The position numbers and the translations under genes are program-made. Shown here piece by piece: positions 1 through 10,483 of a stretch of DNA of 64,000 nt (position 1 is its first letter; each line of letters opens with the position of its first letter). The notes under the pieces were generated by a model. That model searched no databases, was not told the origin of the DNA, and saw only the letters and a list, made by a program, of their open reading frames with translations. Source of the DNA: Agroathelia rolfsii (taxonomy: Eukaryota > Basidiomycota > Agaricomycetes > Amylocorticiales > Amylocorticiaceae). Location: assembly GCA_018343915.1 (NCBI GenBank), contig JABRWF010000006.1:124001-188000 (forward strand), given 5' to 3'.

Positions 1-891
1 CACAGGAACAGCTCGGCTACATCGTCTCCTGCTCCCAATGGCACCTCGCCGGCTCGACCGAGGCCGGCATCCGCATCGTCGTCCAGAGCGAGCGCCCGCC
101 GGTGTACCTCGAGCAACGCGTCGAACACTTCCTGGACTCGATGGCGGCCGTGATCGAAGGGATGGCCGAAGAGGAGTTTTCAGAGCAAAAACGCGGCCTC
201 GAGCGCAAGTGGACGGAGAAGCTCAAGAACCTCAGCGAGGAGACAAATCGGTACTGGTCCCATATCAATTCGGGCCTGTTGGACTTTTACAGACGTGCGT
301 AGGATTGAGATGATGGCCCTATCGGTGAATTTGTTGAAGCTGACTTGGGGGGTTTTTTTTTTTTTTTTTTTTTCTGTTTGCTCCTATACAGGCACCGAAG
401 ACGCTGGTCTCTTGGGTGAAATCACCAAGGAAGACGTGTTTACTCTGTTCAAGAACAAGGTCCATCCTGCTGGCTCCAAACGCGCCAAGTTGTCGGTGCA
501 CGTGAAATCGCAGAAACCACGTCCTGCCAAGGTTAGCAATGCGGCCGCGGCCGCATTTGAAGGCCTCGTCCGTGCCTCTGGGCTCGCTCTCAAGGGCAGC
601 GCGGATGAGTGGAAGTGCGAGTTTGGCACGGACGCTATCCCTCTCACCGACTTTACTAAACATTGGGAGACCGTTTTGGGTGACAGCGGTGCAGAGGCGG
701 CCGAGTTGCTGAAGAAGATACCCGCCCAGATGGAAGCGTACCCTACCGAGGACAGCACGGAGAGCAGCACCGCCAACGCGTCGAATGTAGAGGTCATCCA
801 CGATGTGGCGGGATTCAAGAGCAAGCTCCAGGTGGCAGATCTGCCCAAGCCACTCGTAGAATGGGGTGACTTGCCAGTGGCCAAGTTTTAG
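1..891 (+). CDS. STE23: Insulinase-type M16 zinc metalloprotease, C-terminal part (5' end outside window)
   Basis: Partial gene: coding 3-294 and 392-891, with the frame entering at base 3. The intron 295-391 contains a long T run before its acceptor; splicing rebuilds an Arg codon and keeps the frame open to a TAG stop. The translation starts at the EQLGYIV segment and continues through RIVVQSERPP, EQRVEHFLDSM and the ERKWTEKLKNL helix. This is the conserved C-terminal half of insulin-degrading enzyme / Ste23 / a-factor-processing proteases, which bind substrate in a closed chamber. The HxxEH zinc site lies in the N-terminal half and is not in the window, so catalysis cannot be judged. The last about 60 residues are poorly conserved, as usual. 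Family assignment is firm; equating it with yeast STE23 rather than another M16A member is inference. Confidence 0.85.
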
Positions 892-1221
892 TTTGTATAT
901 AGGTTAGGCAGATAGTCCTGTTTCTTTGATTATTCTACTACACATTCACGCTAATACAATAAAATGTACGCGATCCCATATGCCAAGTGGAGATAATCAA
1001 AGACAGTATAAAGAGAGGGAACAGGGAACAACAATATGCGTACACGTACATGTAGAGTCGAACGAGATTGTGGACTTATCCTGAAACAAAATGATGGCAA
1101 GGTAGAAGCGAACAACCCAATATTTATAAAGAAAAAGAAAAGAAAAAAGGGAAACAATATGAAGAAAATGTGCAATGAGCAATAACAACAACAAAAAAGC
1201 TAACAGCAACAATAAACCGGA
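892..1221. other. Intergenic, convergent 3' ends of STE23-like gene and CKS1
   Basis: AT-rich 3' flank shared by two convergent genes. It contains A-rich runs that could serve polyadenylation on either strand. No gene is seen; the open frames here are low-complexity Phe/Leu strings from the antisense of A-rich sequence. Confidence 0.5.
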
Positions 1222-1708
1222 TCACTTTTGTCTTGTGACCTTCGTACGCCCGTTTGTCGTCGTCTGTGCTGGAGCAGGCTTAGGCTTTTCTCGTCTGAAG
1301 AGGAGCACATGTGGTTCAGGAGCTGATTGAAATTGAAAACTCATCAGGGACCTATTCCAATATGCGAAAAAAAAAGGAGGACAGTAAATGCGCACCATGA
1401 ATTTCATAGTGTTCCCATCCCAAGCTTTGTGTGATACCGATCCCCCGCCACTCGTCCTCAGTCAGGAGTCGAAGGGGACCAGACTTGTAGTCCGCCGGGT
1501 TCTTGGATTTGTCGTAGTACAGAAAATAATGATTGGGGATGTGTTCCCTCAAAAGAGGCTTGGGCAAGATGACATGCCGGTACTCGAAGTTGTCGTCGGA
1601 GTAACGGTCTGAGTAGTGAATCCTGTGGCACCATGTCAGGATCGCAAGCGCGGACACCGAAAACTAGTGTACACACCTATCAATGTACTCCTCCAGTTTG
1701 CTTCCCAT
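1222..1708 (-). CDS. CKS1: Cyclin-dependent kinase regulatory subunit CKS1/Suc1
   Basis: Three exons on the minus strand, 1708-1677, 1622-1396 and 1322-1222, give 119 residues. Introns of 54 and 73 nt have GT-AG ends and restore the frame exactly ([13 protein letters not shown] and EIH/APEPH). CKS proteins bind the CDK and a phospho-threonine of partner proteins to promote multisite phosphorylation at cell-cycle transitions. Visible signatures are [41 protein letters not shown] and [10 protein letters not shown], the continuous beta-strand core of the family. The C-terminal tail ([21 protein letters not shown] region) is a basic extension common in fungi. The start was chosen because the upstream minus-strand ATG gives [11 protein letters not shown], the normal N-terminal helix. 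The stop is TGA. Confidence 0.95.
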
Positions 1709-2689
1709 GGTTCAGTTGAGCAAGATCTCTGAGTCGGATTCGAGGGATGCGAGTGATGATGATGATGGTAGCGGTCGGAGGCAAAGTCACAGAAAAGCTT
1801 CCGGCGGATTCGTCTACTTCTGAGGAGCCAAATAATCTCTATCTCTTTCAATCACACTCATCATGTTCGCCCACTGACACTCGCAGGTCGTGGTTACAAC
1901 ACTTTCTCTTACACAAGGAAAAAAAAAGAGCTGGATCGATGCGATCCGCCATCTGTCAGTTGTGGCTCACTCGCATGACATCAGTGGCCCAGAAATATCA
2001 CGACTTGATACGCCGGACCTACAAATGTTCGAATCGACAGCATGGGTTTTATGGGCAACTTATCAATGATTTAAATAGCAACAGGCTACCACCCTGGCTC
2101 TTTCATTTCCTCTCTACTACCAATTGCTCTCGGAGGCCAAAATATCAGTGTTTGTTCACATGTCAATCTCATTCGTAGGGGGGAGGAGAGGTTAACTTGA
2201 GGGCTGAGTTGAGGCTATCTGTTATTCTGTGGCTTGTTGTGTAACGCCAGCATATCATCCCTACAATCTGTCTCTGATATTGTGTGAAGCCAGCAATTAA
2301 TTAGTGCTCTTGCCATAAGCCATTTGATATAGAAGTTCGTTGTTCTTTAGATGATACAAATCAAGGGTTGGACAACGAGCCCAAGTTGAGCAACAGAACT
2401 GGCCTATGTTTAACTACCGGCGGCATATCAACATACTTTTATCATAATTAGAACCGAAGATAACGAGCTTGCATGGCGCAAGGCACTGATCGTAAGCCGT
2501 GGTTGTCATAAAGTGGCGCATGGTAGATACCATGCAGACACGCTCAAGAACTCAGTCAATGACTCAGAAAAGCCACGTTCCAACACCTCGTACTTTCAAA
2601 TTATAGTACGAGATTTCTAGGTAATACATCAATACCTAAACTAGAACAAAAGCCTATTACTCTAGCTTTTTCTTCTCTTCTCTGCGACC
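1709..2689. other. Intergenic: CKS1 promoter side and unassigned DNA
   Basis: Upstream of CKS1 there is a (GAT)-rich stretch near 1750-1775. An open frame of 143 codons on the plus strand (1747-2178) has no recognisable domain and unnatural composition, so it is not called. Nothing else is supported. Confidence 0.4.
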
Positions 2690-3140
2690 GATCGCTCTTA
2701 AAAACCTGGGCGACGCAGGGTATTTTATCCGCAAAGGATCGGCAGTGGTTCCAAATATCTAGTGAGCCTGCTTCTTCTTTTCTACTACGAATGGACCCAT
2801 TTACATTTGACAAAGCTTCATGCTGAGAGACCCCAATGTGTACGAGGACCCTGAGCGCCTCAATCCCAAGCGTTTTCTCAGTGAGAGTCCAGTGAGAGAT
2901 CCTCGACAAATGGCTTCTAGTTTTGGAAGGAGGTGCAATTTCAATCTTTGTTGTATTCCGATTAGATGATTCAACGTAAATGAAACTGTAGAATCTGTCC
3001 CGGTCGCCTTCTGACTTATAAAGGTATGCTCGTTACATGCGCTAGGCTCATAGCCGTGTTCAACATTGAAAAGTTGATGAAAGACAGTGTTGTGATCAAA
3101 CCTGTCCATTGCATGTCATCAAGCAAGTAGTAAAATGGGA
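2690..3140 (+). pseudogene. Cytochrome P450 relic (OrdA/CYP5144-like C-terminal region)
   Basis: From about 2716 the plus strand reads GYFIRKGSAVVPNI, then a 54-nt GT-AG intron (2762-2815), then YFMLRDPNVYEDPERLNPKRF and PVRDPRQMASSFGRR. This is the order of the P450 region after the K helix up to the heme loop. The expected FGRRxCPG heme-binding Cys loop breaks down right after GRR: the frame becomes unrelated and hits a TGA. About 100 nt further on, VFNIEKLMKDSVVIKPV (about 3058-3110) matches the C-terminal strand of the same family. The part before the K helix is missing. A fragment with an intron still in place but no heme Cys loop and an in-frame stop is a dead gene. The subfamily label is an inference from the motif style. 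Confidence 0.75.
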
Positions 3141-4800
3141 ATATCTCCTGCTTTATCTTACAGAAGGGCTACTCTGCCAATCGTCCTGAATCGTATTAAC
3201 CCTCGTTTGGCTTAAGCAATAGCACTTACCAGGAACCTAGGTAATATTAGCAGCGGTGATAAGGCTATATGTAGCAATGAATGGTAATGTATAAGTTGTA
3301 ACTCTCGGTTGCTACTTAGAGGTTAGGATTAAAGTTGAATATATGTGAAGTTTATGATTGTCTTCGGTCAACCCCCTTAATCAACGTGGCCACAACTCGA
3401 AATCTTCGCCTTTGTGTGCTAGTGAATTTCTGTGTATGATGTGTTATTAATCTTCTGCAAGATAGTCACAACTTGAATAAAAAAAATACCATCGCCTCAC
3501 ATCGCCAGATTAAAATTTTTCATGGCGACTAGTAAAACCTGTCCACAGCGCCTAATCACGCAGAACTTATGTCCCAAATACGTGAGCTCAAGATGAACGT
3601 GTGTGAATATCTGTGGCTTTTCCCATGAGTGTCGGCATTTCCTGAATTCTGATTACTAACTTCAAGCAGCAGTACTATAGGCTTTAAACGGCTTTAAATA
3701 GTCGGGCCATGGGACCGCTGGCAGAAGCCTTGTAATTTCCCAATTAGTACTCAGGGCTAAAGCAGAATTTCCCGTAATTCCCGAGTCATTTTCGATTGCC
3801 AGTAACATTGATAAGAAGCAATCGGCATTCCAATTATGAATATGTGGCAAAATCAAGAGTCCTGTGTCTATTGGATCCTCGGGACCTGAGTTTGGGTTGC
3901 TGAAGTCTGAATCTTTGAAGATCAAACACATACCACAAACAATGGTAATCGTAATTATAACCACGATATTCGCCAATGATTTAAGGCCAGGATCGAGTCG
4001 ATGCAATCATTCATATTTTCTATTATATCCAGTATCCAGGGCATTGTTCAAGAAATACAATAGCAAGAGCTGTTACTAGCACGCAAACGAAGGTGCCGAT
4101 CGAAACATTCCTATGTCAATAGTGTTGTAATCAATTATGCAGCAAGTCATCATCTTTACATGTGAACACATATAGAGCTGCTCCGAGTCTCTAAGCCGTC
4201 CTATCAAACTGGGAGTTTCCATCATGATCGTAACTTTCATTGTACTACAATCTCGGCAATACGACGTGCATGCCTCCAGGTGCACGTAACAGGCTTCCAA
4301 TGTGGCAGCTGTTGTTGACAGCTACTGAGCATTGTATTATCTCCGCTAATGGACATGCAAAGTGCCAGTGTTAGAACTACCAACCTGAGTATAGCACTGT
4401 TGTGCGATCAGCTGGCATTTATAACTCGGGACACGAACATTGAAGCTTCGCATATCCCACCTCCCCACCGCACCTTTGTCTTCAGAGCAACCAGGCATGA
4501 GCGCGCAGCGTTTTTCTCTCCATTTGTTAGGTATGCATATTCAGACATTATTTGTTGCTTTCAAGTTTTCTCATCTTAGTACTCCAATGGAATAGATATA
4601 TCATTCACCGAGTATCCTAAAAAAAGCCGAATTCTCTCTACCTGAAAGCAACTGTCGGAGGGAGTAGTAGCAAGAACGATCCTGTGACAGTGAAACCTCA
4701 ATCTGGCACTGGTCCATACCAGTGGAAGGGCTTGTCCGTTCTTGATTTGTGAGTTAGTTAGCATTCGGATTTTGAGACACTTATAAATCAAATCCAACCG
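3141..4800. other. Intergenic accessory DNA, no gene supported
   Basis: About 1.66 kb of AT-rich sequence between the P450 relic and the receptor gene. Open frames on both strands (for example minus 3662-4006, plus 4349-4579) have no recognisable domain or plausible splice partners. The last few hundred bases probably hold the decayed first exon(s) of the downstream receptor: the stretch reading TYKSNPT near 4780-4800 looks like the SNPxW segment of a C2 domain. Confidence 0.4.
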
Positions 4801-5008
4801 GTCCTGGTTAGTGATCATGATTTACCGATGTGTCTCATAATCCAAGTCATGTCGAGTCCCACCCTTGGCAAAGACAAGCTGATTTGTGAGCTGGCCTCGC
4901 CAATTGATTTGTCCGACCATTTGAAATTGGCAAACCACGGTCGTGAGGTTCCTTCCTCTTTTTTCTTGTCAGAAAAATAACGTCAAGAATACTACAGAGC
5001 CTAAAGAG
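4801..5008 (+). pseudogene. C2-domain segment belonging to the N-terminus of the NACHT-WD40 gene
   Basis: The frame starting at 4801 reads VLVSDHDLPMCLIIQVMSSP, then LGKDKLICELASPIDLSDHL. This resembles the second half of C2 domains that precede the NACHT domain in many Agaricomycete STAND proteins. The matching end of the domain (KKKAAGTIIFSLRL) lies in the next frame from 5009 on. The two frames are joined cleanly if 4948-4972 (25 nt, GT...CAG with a pyrimidine tract) is removed, or by a 1-nt indel near 4975. Upstream of 4801 the frame is lost after SNPT, without the usual WxE segment. The C2 identity is pattern recognition, not an alignment. Confidence 0.45.
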
Positions 5009-8000
5009 ATGAAGTTGGACATGGTTAACATGAAGAAGAAAGCTGCAGGGACGATCATCTTCTCCTTGAGACTGGAGCTCACAGAGGGCTTTCCTGCTAC
5101 CTCTTTTCCAAAGATGTTATCACCGGAGGAATCCATGGAAGCTAGACAAATTGGCTCGCTAAACACCGCGCAAAAAGTTATAAAGGCCACTGCCGGAGTC
5201 GGTGAAGTAGCTGAAGAGATAAAAGATGGATACAACGACTACCAGTCGTTATTCGGCAGGCTCAAAAAGGTTGTTGATTTAGTAGATGAGATTGCTGCGG
5301 TAATGTTCTCGTTAATCTGGATCGCACTGGGAGTAGCTACTTATTAATGTTCTGTCAACCAGATCTATCCATATGCTCATATGGCCTGGACAGTCTTATC
5401 ACCTATGCTGAAGGTTTTTTTTTTTACCGGTGTATTCTGATATCTTCATGCAGTGCTCAAATTTCGTGTAGATCTTCATGCTACAGAACAAAAGGGACCA
5501 GGGGATTTCATCGTTATTGGACGCCATGAACAATGCATATGAATTTGTCGATTATACAAGCGTACTGAAGGATCTTGATGTCATGGACCCTCGGCGTAAG
5601 GTTATAAGGCAATTATGTCAACAAACTTGTGATTGTGCGTGGTTCATCCGCCAGTACATAACCCATGGCTTCGGTAAGCTCGCACAGAGTATGATGACTA
5701 TGAACGTCTGTTGACTAAGTAGGTCCAAGTTGGCCGTCTCGTGAAGTCCGAAACAAGTGGTCACGACCAAATAGTGAAAAGCTATATTGATGCTTTCATC
5801 AGGCTCAAGAAGTGTTTCAAAGAAGAAACTTGGATTGCAACGGAAATCGTCATCTATCGTACATTAGAAACCGTAGGAAATATCGGTAATTATAACTCTA
5901 TAACCTTGCACGATTATCGCTTACCGGCACAATGAAAATCATAGCTGATAATCAATTGCTAGACGATATGCAGTCTCCCCTGGGACTAAAAGCACCGAAG
6001 GGATGTCTTCCTGGCACACGCAAGTCCGTCTTGGAGGAAATCGTCAACTGGATTAACCAACCTCCTGAAGAAAAGAAGCCTAATGTGTATTTGTTACATG
6101 GCGTTGCAGGTTGTGGCAAGTCTGCAATTGCATCGACAATTACCGAACAATTCAGGAGCGTTAAATGATGCGCTTCATTTTTCTTTGACGCCTCAAAATA
6201 CCATGAGGCTATGCCCGAGCGTCTGTTTAGCACCCTGTCTCGCAGCCTTGCTGATCTCGATTCGCGATGGAAAAAGTCTCTGGTAGATATTGCTAGGGAA
6301 TCATGGGGTCTACGAAAGACTTTGGATGTGAAAACCCAGTTTGAAAATTTTGTCCTCAGACCAGCAAAAGATTTTAGCCCTGTTGGACCCATCTTAGTCT
6401 TAATCGATGCGCTAGACGAAAGCGGTCCCAAGAAACGACGAAGCCAGCTATTGGAAATGCTCGGCCGACTCGACGAACTAAAGGACAGTGGTCATTTCCG
6501 GTTTCTCATTACGTCTCGGCTCGAAGATGATATCCAAAAGGTTTTTGGCAACAAGCCTTGGGTTCTCTCCTGCGATCTAAGTGAAGCATCTGAATTAACC
6601 ACAGACGATCATATTAGGTGCTATGTTGATTCGGAACTTTCTGGGATTGAAGCTCTTGGACGCAATTTTGAGGGCAATCCATGGCTAGACCTATTTGTTG
6701 ATCGTGCGGAACATCTCTTTCAGTGGGCTTCCGTCGCATGCAAATTTGTCAAAGACAAAAACTTTGACCCTGTGGACCGCTTCATGTATCTTCGTGATCA
6801 TCCAATTAGCTTACGTCTAGATTCTCTTGATAACCTATACACGACTGTCCTCCGCCAGTTAATCGGGACAGAAGAACAATCTGTCGAGGTCAAGCGGTTC
6901 CGAACTGTTCTCGGAAGGATTCTATTGCTACGAGAGCCGTTATCTCTACAAGCACTTGCTGAACTATGGCCTGACGGGGAACAAAAGCGACATCTTCGAC
7001 AGATTATGCGCCCGTTTGGTTCACTACTCCAAGGCGTTGACACAAACGATGAGCCCATCCACCCGCTGCACGCCTCGTTCATCGATTTTCTTTTAGATCC
7101 CCAGCGTAACCGATACTTCCATGTAAAACCTGCATCCGAAAGCATGACACTCGCGGTATCTTCCTTACGGGAAATGAACAAGCTCTTACGATTCAACATG
7201 TGTTGCTTGGAATCATCATTCCACCTCAACCACGAAGTCGAAGATTTGCCACTTCGCATAAAGAAAAACATTTCGGAGCATCTCTCGTATGCATGCCGTT
7301 ACTTTGCATCGCACCTTAGCCTTTGCGCACACGATCCCACTATGTTATTGACGAAAAAATCATTGGTAGAGAAATTCCTTTATGAGAAGTTCTTCAATTG
7401 GTTGGAAATATTGAGCTTGTTGGGCGAAGTTGCTCGGGCTTCAGCCGAGCTGTTGGCTCTGAAAACCTGGACTGAGGTAATAATAAAATCTTAATCTCGC
7501 TTGAGGCATTCCCTTTATTAATAAAATAATCTTAGAAATGGGATACTGCCAACGAATCGGCCACGCTCATCACTGACGCCGAGCGATTCATCCGAACCTT
7601 CGGTAAAATGATAACCATGAGCGCGCCTCACATTTACCTATCGTCTCTAGCCTTCGTACCATCATCATCGCCAATATTCCAGATATATTCCCCCAAATAT
7701 CCTGGCGGACTCAGAGTAGATCAGAATTATATTGAGGCCGTTGAATGGATGGCCGAGCTCCAAAAATTACCTGAAGATCGCTTTGAAGGCAGGACTACTG
7801 CCGTCAACATCTCTCCTGACGGACACCGGATTATATCTGGGGTCTCAGATACTCGTTTTAAAGTGTGAGACGCTGATACGGCACAGAATCTGGTTTCTGG
7901 TCCGTCTAAAAACCAGCAATCCCCACTTTGCAGAGGAGTCGAAGCAATCGCAGTTTCATCCGACGGGAAACGCCTTGCCATAGGCTACCAGGATCACAAT

Positions 8001-10354
8001 GTTGCAGTGTTTGATGCATATACCGGGGATCTCCTCTATGGTCCTTTGATGCATCATCAGGACGCCGTAGTTCAAATCGCATTCTCGCGCAACGATAAAC
8101 TCATCTTCTCTGTTGGAGTAAAGAGGCATATTCTTGCCTGGGACTCAAGCGTGGATCTTCTTGTTTGGGAATCAAGTACGGGAAAACTCCTTGAAGAGTA
8201 TCACATGCGCTCTGGCAGCTGGGGGTTATATGCATACCTTGGGTTTTGGGTTGGGGACGATGAAATCAGGGTTATCTCTACAAAGCATGGCCACAACAAG
8301 GACAATGAACCCAATACTGCCATTGTGAACGCACGCTCTAGCCGTTGGCAGCCAATTGTTGATCCGTTCCGGGGTCCTGAAACATTCGAAACTCGTTACA
8401 ACTCAGTCGACTTTTCTCGCGATGGAAATTACGTGGTTGTCGGTTGCGGCGCAGCTCTCTGGATATGGGATTTGACTCGACCTGACAAGCTTGTTGCCGG
8501 TCCTCTCGATGGTCACTATTTCGAAATCACCGCTGTTAAACTGTCGCATGACTGCAAACTTATCGCATCTGGGGCTGGTGACTTCACTGTACGACTCTGG
8601 GATGCATGCACTGGCGAATCCGTGGCTGGACCCTTCTACCATAATCGCTCCATCACTTCCCTCGCCTTTTCTCTTGACAATAGACGCGTAATATCTAGTA
8701 GCTGAGATAAGACATTGCGCGTTTGGGATACAAGTCCTAGAAAGCCAACCAATATCTGGTCTTTTGACAACGCGCTCTCGTTGCTCGAGGTACTCCCCTA
8801 TGGTGATCGCGTGATCTCAGCATATGGTGGCTGGAATGGCGGGTGCGACATACAAGACGCATATACTGGCCGTGATCTCATTCATTTGCCTTCCCATATT
8901 AATCATTCCTCAAGATCCAACGAAATAATATTTACCACGCCTAATGGGGATCAGGGTCCTAAAAGCGAGCACCCGGCACGCTTTAGCGTCTACAAAAACG
9001 TCAATCATCCTTGCGCATACCGGGGCCAAACGGAATGGATCGTAAAACTAGGACATTCGCCCGGTGGTAAATATGTTGCCTCAGAGACCTGGTCGGGCCG
9101 GATTCGAGTCTACGAGACGAACAAAGCCAAAAGAGTATGCCGTCGGTTGATGTATAAATACGATGATGTTCCTGGATCAATATCCGCCATGGCCGTTTCA
9201 TCCAACGGCCGTCAGCTCGCCTGCGGGATGCATAATGGCACTAACTGGAGTGTGAACCTTAAAGATGGGGTTATCCTTGCCGGACCTATGATTGAAGACG
9301 ACAATACTGGTAAAATCAGATCGATTGCATATTCACCTAATGGATCTTTTATCGTTTCTGGTTCAACACAAGGCTCGAGTCGTGTCTGGGATGCTCGGAC
9401 GGGCGAGATTTTTGCAGGCCCGTTCCAGCACACGGAACCTGGTCCTGATAGAGCAGTTGAGTCGGTCAGTTTCTCACGTGATAGCCAACGTATCGTTTCG
9501 GGCTCGCTGGATAGAAGTATTCGAGTCTGGGACATATACGAAAAGACATGTGTTTTCTATCAAAACAAAGCCCACGCCGATGGTATCACGGCGGTTCGAT
9601 TCTCGTTCGATGACCGCTATATCGTGTCAGGCTCCAAGGACAAATTAGTTAGGGTGTGGAACCTAGAAACCGGTCAGGAGATCGGTAATGGGCTAGGCGG
9701 TCAAAATGACCCTCAGTCTTGGATCACATCCGTTGCATTTTCCTCTGATGACAAACGTGTTATTGCCTGTTCCAATGGAATATCTGTGAGAGCCTGGGAA
9801 TTGAGCGATATCGGTAAGGCTTGAAACACTTTTTATGGGAATTCTTATGAACATATATTAGAAAAACCCTGGATGGATCAACTTGGGCTATCACCATCTT
9901 CACAACGTGAGTCTCGGATATCTCCCATATTTTATGTTTATATTCATCAATCATTGTAGGGCTGTTTGCAGAGGCTACCAGCGCTGAGGATCCTGACGCT
10001 GTGCGATCAATAGAAGCCCAGGTTGTGGACGGATGGCTTTGCCAGCCTAGACTGTGCTGGATCCCGCGCGCGTATCAGGCGGGTTTGCTGCGACCAAGCG
10101 GCATCTCTGTGGCCTATGGAGATCGTACCGTTAGATTGGACTTCAGCCGGCTAAAAGTTGGTAAAGACTGGGTAGAATGTTGTCGAGAATCGATTCAGAC
10201 AGCAACTATGGATGAGGAATACAATGTCCAGACAACGAGTCGAGCATATCGGCTGTTTTATCTGGATCGTCATACCATTCTGGGATGTATGCAACTGTGT
10301 GTATGTATATACGATACGCTACTATGCGACTGTGCTAGACAGCACGTGATGTAA
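5009..10354 (+). pseudogene. NACHT-WD40 (STAND/NLR-like, HET-E/HNWD type) protein gene with three in-frame TGA codons
   Basis: Exons read as 5009-5299, 5363-5413, 5472-5673, 5730-5885, 5945-7476, 7536-9813, 9862-9906 and 9960-10354, all with GT-AG introns of 48-62 nt that keep the frame. Order: helical N-terminal region (IYPYAHMAWTVLSPMLK), NACHT with Walker A GVAGCGKSA (about 6100) and Walker B ILVLIDALDE (about 6395), a winged-helix/superhelical part, about ten to twelve WD40 units (for example SGSLDRSIRVWD, SGSKDKLVRVWN), and a C-terminal strand DRTVRLDFS. Such proteins sense non-self and trigger cell death or other responses in fungi. Three TGA codons interrupt an otherwise open frame: 6166-6168 just before CASFFF, 7866-7868 and 8703-8705. 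The last two sit exactly where the Trp of V-W-D or SSSWDKT is expected (TGG to TGA). No frameshift is seen after 5009. The start is uncertain because a C2-like segment lies upstream. Probably a recent pseudogene. Confidence 0.8.
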
Positions 10355-10483
10355 TTGCCTATTTGAGTAATTTTGTGGCTGTACAAATATGCTTCCGATA
10401 CACATAGCCACGATGGAGCCATTTGGATTACCACCGGAGAGAGTAACTGAGGCGGCCAACTACACTTGTCTCTCAACTCAACT

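Noticed and set aside
1747..2178. 143-codon plus-strand open frame upstream of CKS1
   Set aside because: Starts in a GAT repeat, composition is random, and it overlaps the CKS1 promoter; no domain or splice context.
3662..4006. 114-codon minus-strand open frame
   Set aside because: No recognisable domain, no paralogue in the window and AT-rich surroundings; most likely chance.
5009..10354. TGA read as tryptophan (alternative genetic code)
   Set aside because: TGA is the natural stop of CKS1, ELP3, MRP51 and UPF1 in the same window, so code reassignment is excluded.
5009..10354. RIP-type mutation as the cause of the three TGA codons
   Set aside because: TGG to TGA changes the third G, whose complement is a C followed by C rather than A, which is not the favoured CpA context; the rest of the gene does not look RIPped.
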